Positions 37,723 through 46,843 of a DNA stretch of 64,000 bases are shown piece by piece. Where the stretch lies: contig PAKU01000029.1 in NCBI GenBank assembly GCA_002706265.1, positions 247,297-311,296 of the forward strand, in the 5' to 3' direction. The notes under the pieces are model-generated. The model saw only the letters and a program-made list of their open reading frames with translations. It ran no database searches and had not been told where the DNA came from. Within the stretch, counting starts at the first letter, position 1. Every line of letters begins with the position of its first letter. The position numbers and the translations under genes were made by a program. This DNA comes from Polycyclovorans sp. Its GTDB lineage: Bacteria; Pseudomonadota; Gammaproteobacteria; Nevskiales; Nevskiaceae.

Positions 37723-38886
37723 ATGACTGTGGATTTAGATTTCTCACCGGAGGACCAGGCGTTTCGGGAAGAGGTTCGCGCCTGGATGCGCGCCAACGTT
37801 CCGCCCAAGGCCGGCCCCGAGATCGGACTGCCCAGCCATCTGGAAACCCAGGCGGCCTGGGAGCGCAAGCTCGGCAAGCAGGGCTGGCTCGCCTACAACT
37901 GGCCCACCGAGTACGGCGGGCCGGGCTGGACGGCGACCCAACGCTACATCTTTGACACCGAACGCGCCGCCGCCGGGGCGCCGGTTGGAAGCCCCTTCGG
38001 CCTGGCCATGCTGGGCCCGGTCCTGATGAGCTTTGGCACGCCCGAGCAGAAGGCGCGTTACCTGCCGCCCATCGCCGCCGGCGAAGTGTTCTGGTGCCAG
38101 GGCTATTCCGAACCGGGTTCGGGCTCAGACCTTGCCAGCCTCAAAACGACCGCCGTGCGCGACGGTGACCACTACGTGGTGAATGGCCAGAAAATCTGGA
38201 CCACCCAGGCGCACTGGGCAAGCTACATCTTCTGCCTGTGTCGCACCAACACCGAGGTGCCCAAGCAGCAGGGCATTTCCTTCCTGCTCATCGACATGAA
38301 AACGCCGGGGCTCGAAATCCGCCCGATCATGACCATCGATGGCCATCACCATCTCAACGAGATCTTCCTGAGCGATGTTCGCGTGCCGGCCGAGAACCTG
38401 GTCGGCAAGGAGGGACAGGGCTGGACGATCGCCAAGTTCCTGCTCACCCACGAGCGCACCGCCATCGCCGGTGTCTCCGACAGCCTCTACCAGATGGATG
38501 AGCTGCGCAGTGCCGTCGCAAGCGACCCCTCGCTGGCCGAGGACCCACTGGTGCGGCGTCGCCTGGCGGCGCTGGAGGTGGACCTCATGGCCCTTGAATA
38601 CACCAATCTGCGCACCCTGGACCGCGTCGCCAAGGGGCAGCCACCGGGTCCGGAATCGTCCGGTCTCAAGGTCAAGGGCGCCGAGATGCAGCAGGCCATT
38701 TCCGAGGCGCAGGTCGAACTCGGAGGCCTGAGCGCGCTGCCATGGATGAGCGACGACGCGGCCGGCCACGACGTGTTTCGCAGCGCCACACAGCGTTACA
38801 ACTTCCTGCGCGCCAGCAGCATCTACGGCGGCACCAACGAAATCCAGAAAAACGTCCTCGCCAAGCTGCTGCTGGGCGCGGGCTGA
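37723..38886 (+). CDS. acyl-CoA dehydrogenase, catalytic subunit of a probable heteromer
   Basis: ACAD of 387 residues: WCQGYSEPGSGSDLASLKT, IWTTQAHWA and IYGGTNEIQKNVLAKLL. A Glu in LTHERTAIAG at the helix-G position is the likely base. It resembles the FadE/ChsE2-type enzymes of steroid side-chain oxidation, which form alpha2beta2 complexes with a second ACAD. That partner would be the next gene (22 bp downstream). GAGGAG precedes the ATG at 37723. Confidence 0.9.
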   Translation: MTVDLDFSPEDQAFREEVRAWMRANVPPKAGPEIGLPSHLETQAAWERKLGKQGWLAYNWPTEYGGPGWTATQRYIFDTERAAAGAPVGSPFGLAMLGPVLMSFGTPEQKARYLPPIAAGEVFWCQGYSEPGSGSDLASLKTTAVRDGDHYVVNGQKIWTTQAHWASYIFCLCRTNTEVPKQQGISFLLIDMKTPGLEIRPIMTIDGHHHLNEIFLSDVRVPAENLVGKEGQGWTIAKFLLTHERTAIAGVSDSLYQMDELRSAVASDPSLAEDPLVRRRLAALEVDLMALEYTNLRTLDRVAKGQPPGPESSGLKVKGAEMQQAISEAQVELGGLSALPWMSDDAAGHDVFRSATQRYNFLRASSIYGGTNEIQKNVLAKLLLGAG

Positions 38887-38907
38887 ACACTCGGGAACCT
38901 AGATCAA

Positions 38908-40050
38908 ATGGACTTTTCATATTCGTCTGAGCAGGAACTGCTGCGGGACAGCGCCAACAAATTCGCCCTCAAGGGCTATGGCTTCGACCGCTACAAAGAA
39001 ACGCTGACGCGCCCCGGTCAACTCAATGCCGAGGCCTGGGCGCAGATGGCCGAGTTCGGCTGGCTGGCCCTGCCACTGCCGGAATCGGCGGGCGGCCTCG
39101 GCGGCAGCGGCACCGACATTGCGCTGATCACTGAAGCGCTTGGTGCCGGCATGGTGCTGGAGCCCTTCGTCTCCGGCGTGGTGTTGCCGGGCAAGCTGCT
39201 GGCGCTGGCCGGCAGCGAAGCGCAGCAGCAGCGTCTGTTGCCACCGCTCGCCGAAGGCGGGCTGCAGCTTGCAGTGGCCTGGGCCGAACCCAGTGACCGC
39301 CAGAACCCGGCCCACTGTGCAACCGAGGCCAAAGCCGATGGCCAGGGCTACGTCATCAGTGGCCGCAAGCTCTGCGCGCTCAATGCGCCAAACGCACAGA
39401 CGCTGATCGTCAGCGCCCGCAGCGCGGGATCGGCTGGCGAGGGCGCCGGCATCAGCCTGTTCGAGATCGACCCGGCCGCCAGCGGCGTCACGCTCACGCC
39501 CTACGCGGTCATGGGGGGCGGCACGGCGGCGGACGTGGTGCTTGATCAGGTCCGGGTTTCGGCCGACGCTTTGATCGGGCCGGCAGGCGAAGGCTTCGCG
39601 GCGCTGGAGGCGGCGCTTGATCACGCCACCGCAGCCGTCTGCGCGCAGGCCCTAGGCGCCATGAACGCCTTGCTGGAACGCACTGCCGCCTACCTGAAGG
39701 TACGCAAGCAGTTCGGCACCGCCATCGGCAACTTCCAGGTGCTGCAGCATCGTCTGGTGGACATGTTCATCGAGATCGAGCAGAGCCGCTCCATGGTGCT
39801 GATGGCCAGCGTGCGCGTGGACAGCGCGGATGCAGACGAACGTCGTCGTGCCGTGTCCGCCACGAAAGCCTATCTGGCGCAGGCCAGCAAGTTCGTCGCC
39901 CAGCAGGCGGTGCAGTTGCACGGGGGCATCGGCGTCACCGAAGAGCTCGACGTGGGGCACTTCTTCCGTCAGCTCACCGCCTTCGGCACGCTGTACGGTG
40001 ATCGCGAGCGGCACCTCGACCGCGTCGCCGGTCTGCCACGCGCCGCCTGA
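38908..40050 (+). CDS. acyl-CoA dehydrogenase-like partner subunit lacking the catalytic base
   Basis: ACAD-fold protein of 380 residues (AWAEPSDRQNP, VRKQFGTAIGNFQVLQHRLV). The C-terminal region reads FGTLYGDRERHL, with no Glu at the MCAD-type position, and helix G reads LDHATAAV, with Ala where isovaleryl-type enzymes have Glu. It should not be active alone. ChsE1-type subunits of steroid degraders have the same character and combine with an active ACAD, here the upstream gene. The sequences of both genes support a heterotetramer. Confidence 0.85.
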   Translation: MDFSYSSEQELLRDSANKFALKGYGFDRYKETLTRPGQLNAEAWAQMAEFGWLALPLPESAGGLGGSGTDIALITEALGAGMVLEPFVSGVVLPGKLLALAGSEAQQQRLLPPLAEGGLQLAVAWAEPSDRQNPAHCATEAKADGQGYVISGRKLCALNAPNAQTLIVSARSAGSAGEGAGISLFEIDPAASGVTLTPYAVMGGGTAADVVLDQVRVSADALIGPAGEGFAALEAALDHATAAVCAQALGAMNALLERTAAYLKVRKQFGTAIGNFQVLQHRLVDMFIEIEQSRSMVLMASVRVDSADADERRRAVSATKAYLAQASKFVAQQAVQLHGGIGVTEELDVGHFFRQLTAFGTLYGDRERHLDRVAGLPRAA

Positions 40051-40072
40051 ACCCACTTCTCCCGAGCACACC

Positions 40073-41230
40073 ATGACCACCCTCCCCGGCGCACCCCACC
40101 CGTACCTGCGCGAAGAGCACGAGCTCTACCGCAGCCAACTGCGGCGCTTCGTACAGAAAGAATGTGACCCCCACATCGAGGCCTGGGAACAGGCCGGCGA
40201 GCTGCCGCGCGCCTTGCAGCTCAAGGCGGCCGAGGCCGGCGTACTCGGCATCGGCTTTCCCGAGGAATTCGGCGGCACCGGCGACGATGATCCGTTCTAC
40301 CAGACGATCATGGCCGAGGAACTGGCGCGCTCGGGGTCTGGCGGCCTGATTGCCAGCCTCGTCAGCCACCGCATCGGCAGCCCGCCGATCGCCGCCCACG
40401 GCACACCCGAGCAGAAGGACCGATTTCTGCGCCCGGTGCTGGACGGCAGCAAGATCGCAGCGCTGGCCATCACCGAGCCCGGGGGCGGTTCGGACGTCGC
40501 CAACCTGCGCACCACCGCGCGGCTGGACGGTGATCATTACATCGTCAACGGCTCCAAGACCTTCATCACCTCGGGCATGCGTGCCGACTTCATCACCGTT
40601 GCCGTACGCACCGGTGGCAGCGGCATGGGCGGCGTGTCCCTGCTCGTGGTCGAAGCCGGCACGCCGGGCTTCACGCGCAGCCCGCTGCAAAAAATGGGCT
40701 GGTGGTGCTCGGATACCGCGACGCTGTATTTCCAGGACTGCCGGGTGCCGGTCGCCAATCGCATCGGTGAGGAGCATCGCGGCTTCAAGGCGATCATGGA
40801 AAACTTCAACAACGAGCGCCTGATGCTCAGCGCGCAAGCCTGGGGTTTTGGCCAGGTCTGCTACGAAGAAGCCCTGGCCTACGCCCGTGAGCGGCAAACC
40901 TTCGGCCAACCGCTGATCGCCCGGCAGGTCATTCGCCACAAGCTGACCGACATGAAGATGAAGCTGGACGCCATCAAGGCCCAGCTCGATCTGTTGTGCT
41001 GGCAGATCACCCAGGGGCATATGCCGGTCGCTGAAATCTGCCTGCTGAAGAACCTCTCCACCGGCGCGCTGGAATGGATTGCCGGCGAAGCGGTACAGAT
41101 TTTTGGCGGGGCAGGCTACCTGCGCGGCGCCAAGGTGGAGCGCATCTTCCGCGAGACCAAGGTGTTGTCGATCGGTGGTGGCGCGACCGAGATCATGAAA
41201 GACCTGGCCTCGCGGCAACTCGGGTACTGA
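40073..41230 (+). CDS. acyl-CoA dehydrogenase
   Basis: ACAD of 385 residues with ALAITEPGGGSDVANLRT, TFITSGMRAD and IGGGATEIMKDLASRQLGY. The helix-G Glu in FNNERLMLSAQ is the probable base. Similar proteins act on medium/long-chain or aromatic side-chain acyl-CoAs. The ATG at 40073 follows the ACAD-like partner by 22 bp. It is the last gene before the strong terminator at 41256. Confidence 0.9.
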   Translation: MTTLPGAPHPYLREEHELYRSQLRRFVQKECDPHIEAWEQAGELPRALQLKAAEAGVLGIGFPEEFGGTGDDDPFYQTIMAEELARSGSGGLIASLVSHRIGSPPIAAHGTPEQKDRFLRPVLDGSKIAALAITEPGGGSDVANLRTTARLDGDHYIVNGSKTFITSGMRADFITVAVRTGGSGMGGVSLLVVEAGTPGFTRSPLQKMGWWCSDTATLYFQDCRVPVANRIGEEHRGFKAIMENFNNERLMLSAQAWGFGQVCYEEALAYARERQTFGQPLIARQVIRHKLTDMKMKLDAIKAQLDLLCWQITQGHMPVAEICLLKNLSTGALEWIAGEAVQIFGGAGYLRGAKVERIFRETKVLSIGGGATEIMKDLASRQLGY

Positions 41231-41255
41231 CCGCAGCAAGCTCGTGATTCAGACA

Positions 41256-41291
41256 GACCCTGCGCCACGCCAGTGACGCAGGGTCTTTTTT
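41256..41291 (+). terminator. rho-independent terminator
   Basis: GACCCTGCG (41256-41264) and CGCAGGGTC (41277-41285) form a perfect 9-bp stem, followed directly by TTTTTT (41286-41291). It ends the plus-strand ACAD run; the stem can also serve the convergent SDR transcript. Confidence 0.88.
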
Positions 41292-41360
41292 GGGTCTTTT
41301 TTTGTTACCGACCGTCAGTGGTGGCGGGGCCGGCAGTCCCTTCGAATGCGCTCAGACCCC

Positions 41361-42245
41361 TCAGGCTGCGTGCCGCGGCGCCTTCTTGTCAGCGTCGGCA
41401 CGTTGTGCCTTTTTGGCGCCGTACTCGGGATTGATCGCCTTGCGGAAGCGGTTCATGAACTGCGCATTGACGGCCTCGGCAACACTCGGCGCCACCCGCT
41501 TGAACAGGTCCATCACGTAGGTTTCGGGCGTCACCAGCACGCGCATGTCGTTGTTCTGAATGGCACGCACGATCTTGTCGGCCACCCGTTCCGGTGGACG
41601 TCCGTAGCGCTCGAACCATTCGACCATCCGCCCCTGCAGCGCACTGTCGGCAACCTGGCTGCTCTTGGCGATGTTGGTGCGGATCATGCCTGGATGCACC
41701 GACGTAACACCGATGTTGCGGCCGGCCAGCTCCGCCCGCAGTGACTCCGAAAAGCCGCGCACCGCAAACTTGGTGGTGCCGTAAGACACCATGCCCGGCG
41801 TCGAGATGATGCCGGCAAGGCTGGAGATGTTGACGATATGGCCTTCGCCGGCACGCAACATCATCGGCAGGAACATCTTCGAGCCGTAGACCACGCCCCA
41901 CAGGTTGATGTCGACGACCTTCTCGAAATCTTCGAGGCTGCCCTCGACAAAGTCATCGAGAATGCCGATGCCGGCATTGTTGACGACGATGTCGACGCGG
42001 CCGTGCAAGGTGTCGATCTCGTCGGCAAACGCCTGCATCCGGCGCTTGTCGGCAACATTCACGACGTGGGCGCTGGAGGTGCCGCCGGCAGCGCTGATCA
42101 ACTTTGCGGTTTCGCGCATACCGGCTTCATTGATGTCTGCCAGCACCAGCGTCGCGCCCTTGCGGGCCAGCGCAATACTGGTCGCGCGGCCGATACCACT
42201 GCCGGCACCGGTCACGACCGCGATTTTTCCTTTGATCTTCTTCAT
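41361..42245 (-). CDS. SDR-family oxidoreductase
   Basis: SDR of 294 residues with TGAGSGIGRATSIA, NNAG, SSLAG and active-site YGTTK. The C-terminal extension (FKRVAPSVAEAVNAQFMNRF, then KKAQRADADKKAPRHAA) is longer than in minimal SDRs and highly charged. VSSVHPGMIRTNIA is like retinol/long-chain dehydrogenase-type SDRs acting on hydrophobic alcohols. It is the last gene of a minus-strand block of six. GGAG precedes the ATG. Confidence 0.85.
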   Translation of the reverse strand: MKKIKGKIAVVTGAGSGIGRATSIALARKGATLVLADINEAGMRETAKLISAAGGTSSAHVVNVADKRRMQAFADEIDTLHGRVDIVVNNAGIGILDDFVEGSLEDFEKVVDINLWGVVYGSKMFLPMMLRAGEGHIVNISSLAGIISTPGMVSYGTTKFAVRGFSESLRAELAGRNIGVTSVHPGMIRTNIAKSSQVADSALQGRMVEWFERYGRPPERVADKIVRAIQNNDMRVLVTPETYVMDLFKRVAPSVAEAVNAQFMNRFRKAINPEYGAKKAQRADADKKAPRHAA

Positions 42246-42301
42246 TTCAGTTCTCCAAACAAGTCAAAAAAACAGTAAGGGCCTTAGCTTCAGGCCCGGG
42301 T

Positions 42302-43069
42302 TCAACAGGCGGTGTGGCCGCCATCGACCACCAGGTCAGAGCCGGTGACGAAGCTGGCGTCGTCAGAGGCCAGAAACAGCACGGCATTGGCAATCTCGCG
42401 CGGGTGGCCCAGCCGCCCCATCGGCACCCGAGCCAGCAAGGCTTGCTGGAATTGCTGGGCCATTTCGGCGCCCAGGGAGCCGACAGCGTCGGTCACCATG
42501 GCGGTCTCAATAAAACCGGGGCACACGCAGTTGACGCGGATGTTGTAGCCGGAACGCGCGCAGTGAATCGCCGCCGATTTCGAGAACAGGCGCACGCCCC
42601 CTTTGGCGGCGTTGTAGGCCATCGCCATCTGTTCGCCGATCAATCCTTCGATCGAGGCGATATTGACGATGGCGCCGCCGCCACGCGCCTTGATCTTGGG
42701 GATGGATTTCTGCGTGCCGGTCATCACCGCGGTGAGGTTGATCTCGAGGGTCTTCTGCCATTGCGCCGGGGTGCAGGATTCGATATCACCCATCTGTGCA
42801 ATGCCGGCATTGTTGACCGTGACGTCAAGCCCGCCCCAGCGCTGCTCAAGGTCCTCCAGCACGGTGTCCCACTGCGACGCCACGGTGACGTCGTGCACCT
42901 GAAACGCCGCCCGTTCGCCCAGACGCCGGGCCTGCGCCGCCCCGGCCTCGGCGTCGATATCGCTCAACATCACCCGCGCGCCCGCCTCGATCATCCGCTC
43001 GGCAACCGCCAAGCCGATGCCGCGTGCGGCGCCGGTCACCAATACGATCTTATCTTCCATCTGTGCCAT
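42302..43069 (-). CDS. SDR-family dehydrogenase
   Basis: Classical SDR of 255 residues: TGAARGIGLAVAER, NNAGIAQMG, IVNIASIEG, YNAAK, and CPGFIETAM. FabG-like; a 3-hydroxyacyl-CoA or cyclic alcohol dehydrogenase is possible. The ATG at 43069 is preceded by GAGGAG. It has 56 bp to the next SDR downstream. Confidence 0.85.
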   Translation of the reverse strand: MAQMEDKIVLVTGAARGIGLAVAERMIEAGARVMLSDIDAEAGAAQARRLGERAAFQVHDVTVASQWDTVLEDLEQRWGGLDVTVNNAGIAQMGDIESCTPAQWQKTLEINLTAVMTGTQKSIPKIKARGGGAIVNIASIEGLIGEQMAMAYNAAKGGVRLFSKSAAIHCARSGYNIRVNCVCPGFIETAMVTDAVGSLGAEMAQQFQQALLARVPMGRLGHPREIANAVLFLASDDASFVTGSDLVVDGGHTAC

Positions 43070-43148
43070 CAAAAGTTCTCCTCAGATCCTGAAAATGTGG
43101 GTTCCTTGCGCTGTCCGCCCCTGCTCAACGGCGGCGCGCGCCGCACCG

Positions 43149-43964
43149 TTACATGGCCGACAGGCCACCGTCGACGACATGCTCGGCGCCGGTCGTCCAG
43201 CGGGATGCATCGCTGGCGAGGTACAGCACCGCGTCGGCGACGTTGTCCGGTTCGCCGGTGCCGATCGGATGCAGGCTCTGCATCATCGTTTCCGCGGTCG
43301 CCAGGTCCGCCACCAGCCCCAGATCGACGATGCCCTGGATCACGCTCATGCCCATGTCGGTCTTGACGATGCCGGGATGCACCGAATTGACGCGGATGCC
43401 GGTCTGCAACTGGCCGCATTCCACGGCCGCCGCCTTGCTGAGCAGGCGCACCGCGCCCTTGGTCGCGCAGTAGCCGGACAAGCCGGTGAAGCCGATCATG
43501 CCGCCCACCGACGACAGGTTGACGATGCTGCCGCCCTTGCCCGCGCTGCCACCGGGCCGCATCGCCCGGATGCCGTGCTTGAGCCCCAGAAACACGCCCT
43601 CGACATTGACGGCGAGCAGCTGACGAAACTCCTCCTGGGTCATGTCGGTGATCAATCGCATGATCTCGACGCCCGCGTTATTGACCAGCACGTCCAGCCC
43701 GCCCAGGCGACTGACGGTGGTGGCCACGGTGGCCTCCCACTCGGCCTCGCTGCTCACGTCATGCTGCAGCCAATCGGCCTGCCCGCCGGCGTCGACAATC
43801 TGCGCCGCCATGGCCCGCACCGAATCGGCGGCGATATCGGTCAGCATCACCTTGGCGCCGGCACGGGCCAGCGTGCGGGCAATGCTGGCGCCGATGCCGC
43901 GACCCGCGCCGGTCACCAGGGCGACCTTGCCTTCCAGGCGGTAGGGGTTGTCTGGGTGGTTCAT
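43149..43964 (-). CDS. SDR-family dehydrogenase
   Basis: Classical SDR of 271 residues: TGAGRGIGASIART, NNAGVEIMR, VNLSSVGG, YCATK and VHPGIVKTDMG. It resembles cyclopentanol- or hydroxysteroid-type SDRs in the region after the active site. The start MNHPDNPYRLEGK is preceded by AGGAG at about 10 bases. Three SDRs in a row suggest successive oxidation of several ring or side-chain alcohols, which is an inference. Confidence 0.85.
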   Translation of the reverse strand: MNHPDNPYRLEGKVALVTGAGRGIGASIARTLARAGAKVMLTDIAADSVRAMAAQIVDAGGQADWLQHDVSSEAEWEATVATTVSRLGGLDVLVNNAGVEIMRLITDMTQEEFRQLLAVNVEGVFLGLKHGIRAMRPGGSAGKGGSIVNLSSVGGMIGFTGLSGYCATKGAVRLLSKAAAVECGQLQTGIRVNSVHPGIVKTDMGMSVIQGIVDLGLVADLATAETMMQSLHPIGTGEPDNVADAVLYLASDASRWTTGAEHVVDGGLSAM

Positions 43965-44014
43965 TCTGGTCTGTCTCCTTTTGGTTTTTAGGGTCACAAC
44001 GACAGCGGCCGGGC

Positions 44015-44878
44015 TTACGCCTGGCCGGTCGCGCGCGCTTCAATGATTCTCACATGCCGGCTCACGCCATTCGGAATGTCGCCAAGCTGGGCGCTGAAGT
44101 CGCGCGGATCGAGCAGACTCGCCGCGGTAAATCCGCTCTCACGCAGCGCGGCACTCGCCTGCTCCGCCGAGGTGAAATGCAGGCTCACCCGCCCTTTGAC
44201 GAAGATCGACAGGAGCTTGACGAAGGTCCCGACACCGGGTCCGCGCGTCTCTGAGGACAAATGCAGGTCTGACCAATAAACCCCGCGCGGAAACCGCCCC
44301 AGTGCACGGGCGAAGCGCTGCCAGATGCCGCGAACAACGTCCTCGTTGAAGTAGTTCAGCAGCCCCTCGGTGACAATCGCCACGCCCTGGGTGGCGTCGA
44401 GCGTCGCGACCAGTGCCGCCAGGCTTTCCGGACCGTCATCGGCCAGGGCATCGAGATCGACCACGCGATGATTCGGCGCCAGAGGGCCAATGCGCGCCAG
44501 CGCCTCGCGCTTGCGCAGCGTCATGCCCGGCAGATCGGCTTCGATATAGGTCAGGCGATCGGCGTAGCGCTGGCTGAACTGCCAGCCTCGGGGCGACAGG
44601 CCAGCGGCAATCTCCACCACTTGTGTGATGCGCCCCGACTCGATCGCTTCGCTCAGCTTCAGGTCAATCAGCCGATGCCGCGTCATCAGCACACTTTCGA
44701 TGTACGGGGCCCCCAGCGCACCGCCGATCGCGGCAGCCGGCCGCAACAGGTGGAACAGGGCCCGCCCCTCGGCGGTCACCAATGCGGGATGCGACAAACC
44801 ATGACGCGCCCATACAAAACCGGTGTAGTGGGCGGTGGGACTGATGGTCGCCGGTGTCACATAGCCCGAATCACGCAT
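44015..44878 (-). CDS. SAM-dependent methyltransferase, leucine-carboxyl-methyltransferase-like, copy 2
   Basis: Protein of 287 residues with a Rossmann SAM motif VVEIAAGLSPRGWQF, an acidic YIEADLPGMTLRKREAL, and TEGLLNYF. These are features of the LCM/PPM1 family, which methylate carboxylates. It is about 60 percent identical by eye to the next gene upstream (44956-45834), a tandem duplication. A role in methylating a carboxylate intermediate or a regulator is possible. Sequence gives no substrate. GAGGAG precedes the ATG. Confidence 0.75.
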   Translation of the reverse strand: MRDSGYVTPATISPTAHYTGFVWARHGLSHPALVTAEGRALFHLLRPAAAIGGALGAPYIESVLMTRHRLIDLKLSEAIESGRITQVVEIAAGLSPRGWQFSQRYADRLTYIEADLPGMTLRKREALARIGPLAPNHRVVDLDALADDGPESLAALVATLDATQGVAIVTEGLLNYFNEDVVRGIWQRFARALGRFPRGVYWSDLHLSSETRGPGVGTFVKLLSIFVKGRVSLHFTSAEQASAALRESGFTAASLLDPRDFSAQLGDIPNGVSRHVRIIEARATGQA

Positions 44879-44955
44879 TGCCCTCTCCTCGTCGCATTGT
44901 TTGCGGTGCTGATAACAGCCGCGCAGTCATTGTTGTGTTGTGTGCTGCATTGACC

Positions 44956-45834
44956 TCATCCAGAGGTCTGCTCGCCGGCGTGCGTCCGGGCCTCAAGAAC
45001 CTTCACATACCCCGCCAGACCATGCGGAATGCCCGACAACCGCTCGGCAAATTCGCCGGGCTCAAGCAGCCGTGCATACGGAAATCCGTCGGCCTCAAGT
45101 TCTGCGTGAACCTCGTCCGCGGTCGCGAAGTGCAAATGGACGCGTCCACGAACAAAAGCCGACAGCAACTTTAAAAATGGGCTGACCCCCGGACCGGCCA
45201 GATCTGATGAAAGATAAAGATCCGCCCAGTAATAGCCCCGTTCAAATTCGGCGAGGGTCCGCGCGAAGTGTCGCCACATACTACGCACATTGTCCAGACT
45301 GAAATAGTTGAGCAGCCCTTCGGTGATGATGGCCACACCCTCACGACGGTCGAGACCGGCGGCGACTGCGGCCAGGCTGCCGGGCCCCGATTCTTGCAGG
45401 GCGTCGATATCGACGATGTGATGACCGGCCGCGAGCGACCCGATCCGCGCCAGCGCCTCACGCTTGGCCTGCGCCATCTCGGGCAAATCGGCCTCGATAT
45501 ACGTCACGCGATCGCCAAAGCGCTGCTTCATGCGCCATCCGCGGGCCGCGAGGCCGGCGGCGATTTCGATCACCTGCGCCACCCGGCCCGACTCGATGGC
45601 CTCGGCGAGCCGCAGGTCGATCAGCCGGTGCCGGGTCAGCAGAAAGCTGTCGGCGCGCGGCGCCCCGGTTGCGCCGGCCAACCAGACAATGGGCCGGAAC
45701 AACTGAAACAGGATGCGCCCGGTGTGGGTGACCAGCGCCGGATGCGAGAGCCCATGACGCGCCCAGATGTAACCGGTGTAATGGCCGGTCGGACTGATCG
45801 AGGCCGGCGTGCGATAACCCGAGGTGTTCTCCAT
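44956..45834 (-). CDS. SAM-dependent methyltransferase, leucine-carboxyl-methyltransferase-like, copy 1
   Basis: Protein of 292 residues with VIEIAAGLAARGWRM, YIEADLPEMAQAKREAL and TEGLLNYF, the LCM/PPM1-type pattern. Tandem paralogue of the gene at 44015; both share the N-terminal ISPTxHYTGxxWARHGLSH. It lies directly downstream of tetR on the same strand. TTGATACTGGATACCAA in front of it resembles the inverted repeat near CYP153. Confidence 0.75.
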   Translation of the reverse strand: MENTSGYRTPASISPTGHYTGYIWARHGLSHPALVTHTGRILFQLFRPIVWLAGATGAPRADSFLLTRHRLIDLRLAEAIESGRVAQVIEIAAGLAARGWRMKQRFGDRVTYIEADLPEMAQAKREALARIGSLAAGHHIVDIDALQESGPGSLAAVAAGLDRREGVAIITEGLLNYFSLDNVRSMWRHFARTLAEFERGYYWADLYLSSDLAGPGVSPFLKLLSAFVRGRVHLHFATADEVHAELEADGFPYARLLEPGEFAERLSGIPHGLAGYVKVLEARTHAGEQTSG

Positions 45835-45925
45835 GTCGTTTTGGTATCCAGTATCAATGTGTCAGGGGCACGGCCTGAGGCCGCCGAAAAAATGAAGCGG
45901 CCGGAAATCCGAGGCCGGGAGCCGG

Positions 45926-45950
45926 TGAGGGATTGCCTGCGCATCCCTCA
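45926..45950. terminator. hairpin overlapping the tetR stop codon
   Basis: TGAGGGAT (45926-45933) and ATCCCTCA (45943-45950) form an 8-bp stem across the tetR stop codon. A second small palindrome, CGGCCTGAGGCCG, lies about 45 bp further along. This may reduce read-through from tetR into the methyltransferase genes; no T-run follows directly. Confidence 0.4.
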
Positions 45951-46589
45951 GCCTTCATGGGTCAGGAACACGCCGTCGGAAATCAGCGAGGCAATCTGCC
46001 GGGACACCTTCTGCACCGAGCCCTGCTTGGGGTCGTACCACTCCACGGTCCAGTTCACCGCGCCCAGAATCACCAGGCGGGCGATGTGCAGGTCGACACC
46101 CGTCCGCAGCCCGCCATGTTCCGCGGCCTCCGACAGCAGGCTGTCCCAGAAGGCGCTGTAGTCCTTGCGACGCAGTTGGCTTGATCGCTTCAGGTGTGCC
46201 GGCAACTGTCCATAAGTGCGGATGCTGGCCGACGTGAAATCACCATGCTGCAGCAGCCCCAGCAGGTGACCTTCGATGCCTGCGGCAATCTTCTGCCTCG
46301 GCGTGGCATCGGCAGGCAGGGCATCGAGGCGGCTCACGACCGACTTGCGCACTTCATCGATTCCGGTGTCGAGAATCTCGGTCAGAATCTCGTCCTTGGA
46401 ACGAAAGTGGTAGTACACGCTGCCGGCCTGAATGCCCGCCGCATCAGCGATCTGGCGCAGCGTGGTGGCCACATAACCTTGATCGCGAAACAGCTTTGCG
46501 GCTGATTTCAGGATGTGGTCACGCGTGAGTTCGGCAGGGGCTTCGCTGCCCTTGATCCCCGGTCGCGCTTTACGCTTCGCTATCGTCAT
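45948..46589 (-). CDS. TetR/AcrR-family transcriptional regulator
   Basis: Repressor of 213 residues. The N-terminal helix-turn-helix reads AAKLFRDQGYVATTLRQIAD, AAGIQAGSVYYHFRSKDEIL. The C-terminal ligand domain ends VSRQIASLISDGVFLTHEG. Such proteins often sense acyl-CoAs in catabolic clusters. It diverges from the SDR gene at 46844, and the shared 5' region holds an inverted repeat plus a weak copy of the TCTAACA site found at four other places. It is the only regulator gene in the window, so it is the best candidate for controlling those sites. Confidence 0.9.
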   Translation of the reverse strand: MTIAKRKARPGIKGSEAPAELTRDHILKSAAKLFRDQGYVATTLRQIADAAGIQAGSVYYHFRSKDEILTEILDTGIDEVRKSVVSRLDALPADATPRQKIAAGIEGHLLGLLQHGDFTSASIRTYGQLPAHLKRSSQLRRKDYSAFWDSLLSEAAEHGGLRTGVDLHIARLVILGAVNWTVEWYDPKQGSVQKVSRQIASLISDGVFLTHEG

Positions 46590-46728
46590 GTCCGCAGTCC
46601 CCTGTCAATTCACAATTCTGCCATGCCGAACCCGTTCGCCAAGCGCTCGGTGGCACGATTCCCGCGACGGCCCTGCCCGGTCGCCTCGCGCGCAGCGGGA
46701 CTGGCGTGACTGTCTGATGTCACGTTTA

Positions 46729-46753
46729 TCTAACTATCATTCGGTAGAATGAT
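46729..46753. promoter_or_regulatory. operator region between tetR and SDR genes
   Basis: Two overlapping signals. ATCATTC-GGTA-GAATGAT (46736-46753) is a perfect 7-bp inverted repeat. TCTAACTATCATTCGGTAGA (46729-46748) matches the reverse complement of operator copy 2 at 13 of 20 positions, with TCTAAC and TAGA ends. Location in the divergent tetR promoter is typical for autoregulation. Confidence 0.55.
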
Positions 46754-46843
46754 GCGCTAATGTTCACCCCGTCAAGCATCAAGCCGCCACGCCGGCTTGC
46801 CGCGACTCAAGAACAACCAATCAATCAACCACCGGAGAAATCA

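Noticed and set aside
46760..46843. ATG at 46760 as start of the SDR gene.
   Set aside because: It has no ribosome-binding site and encodes a Pro/Gln-rich extension. The GTG at 46844 has CGGAG at good spacing and matches the usual N terminus.
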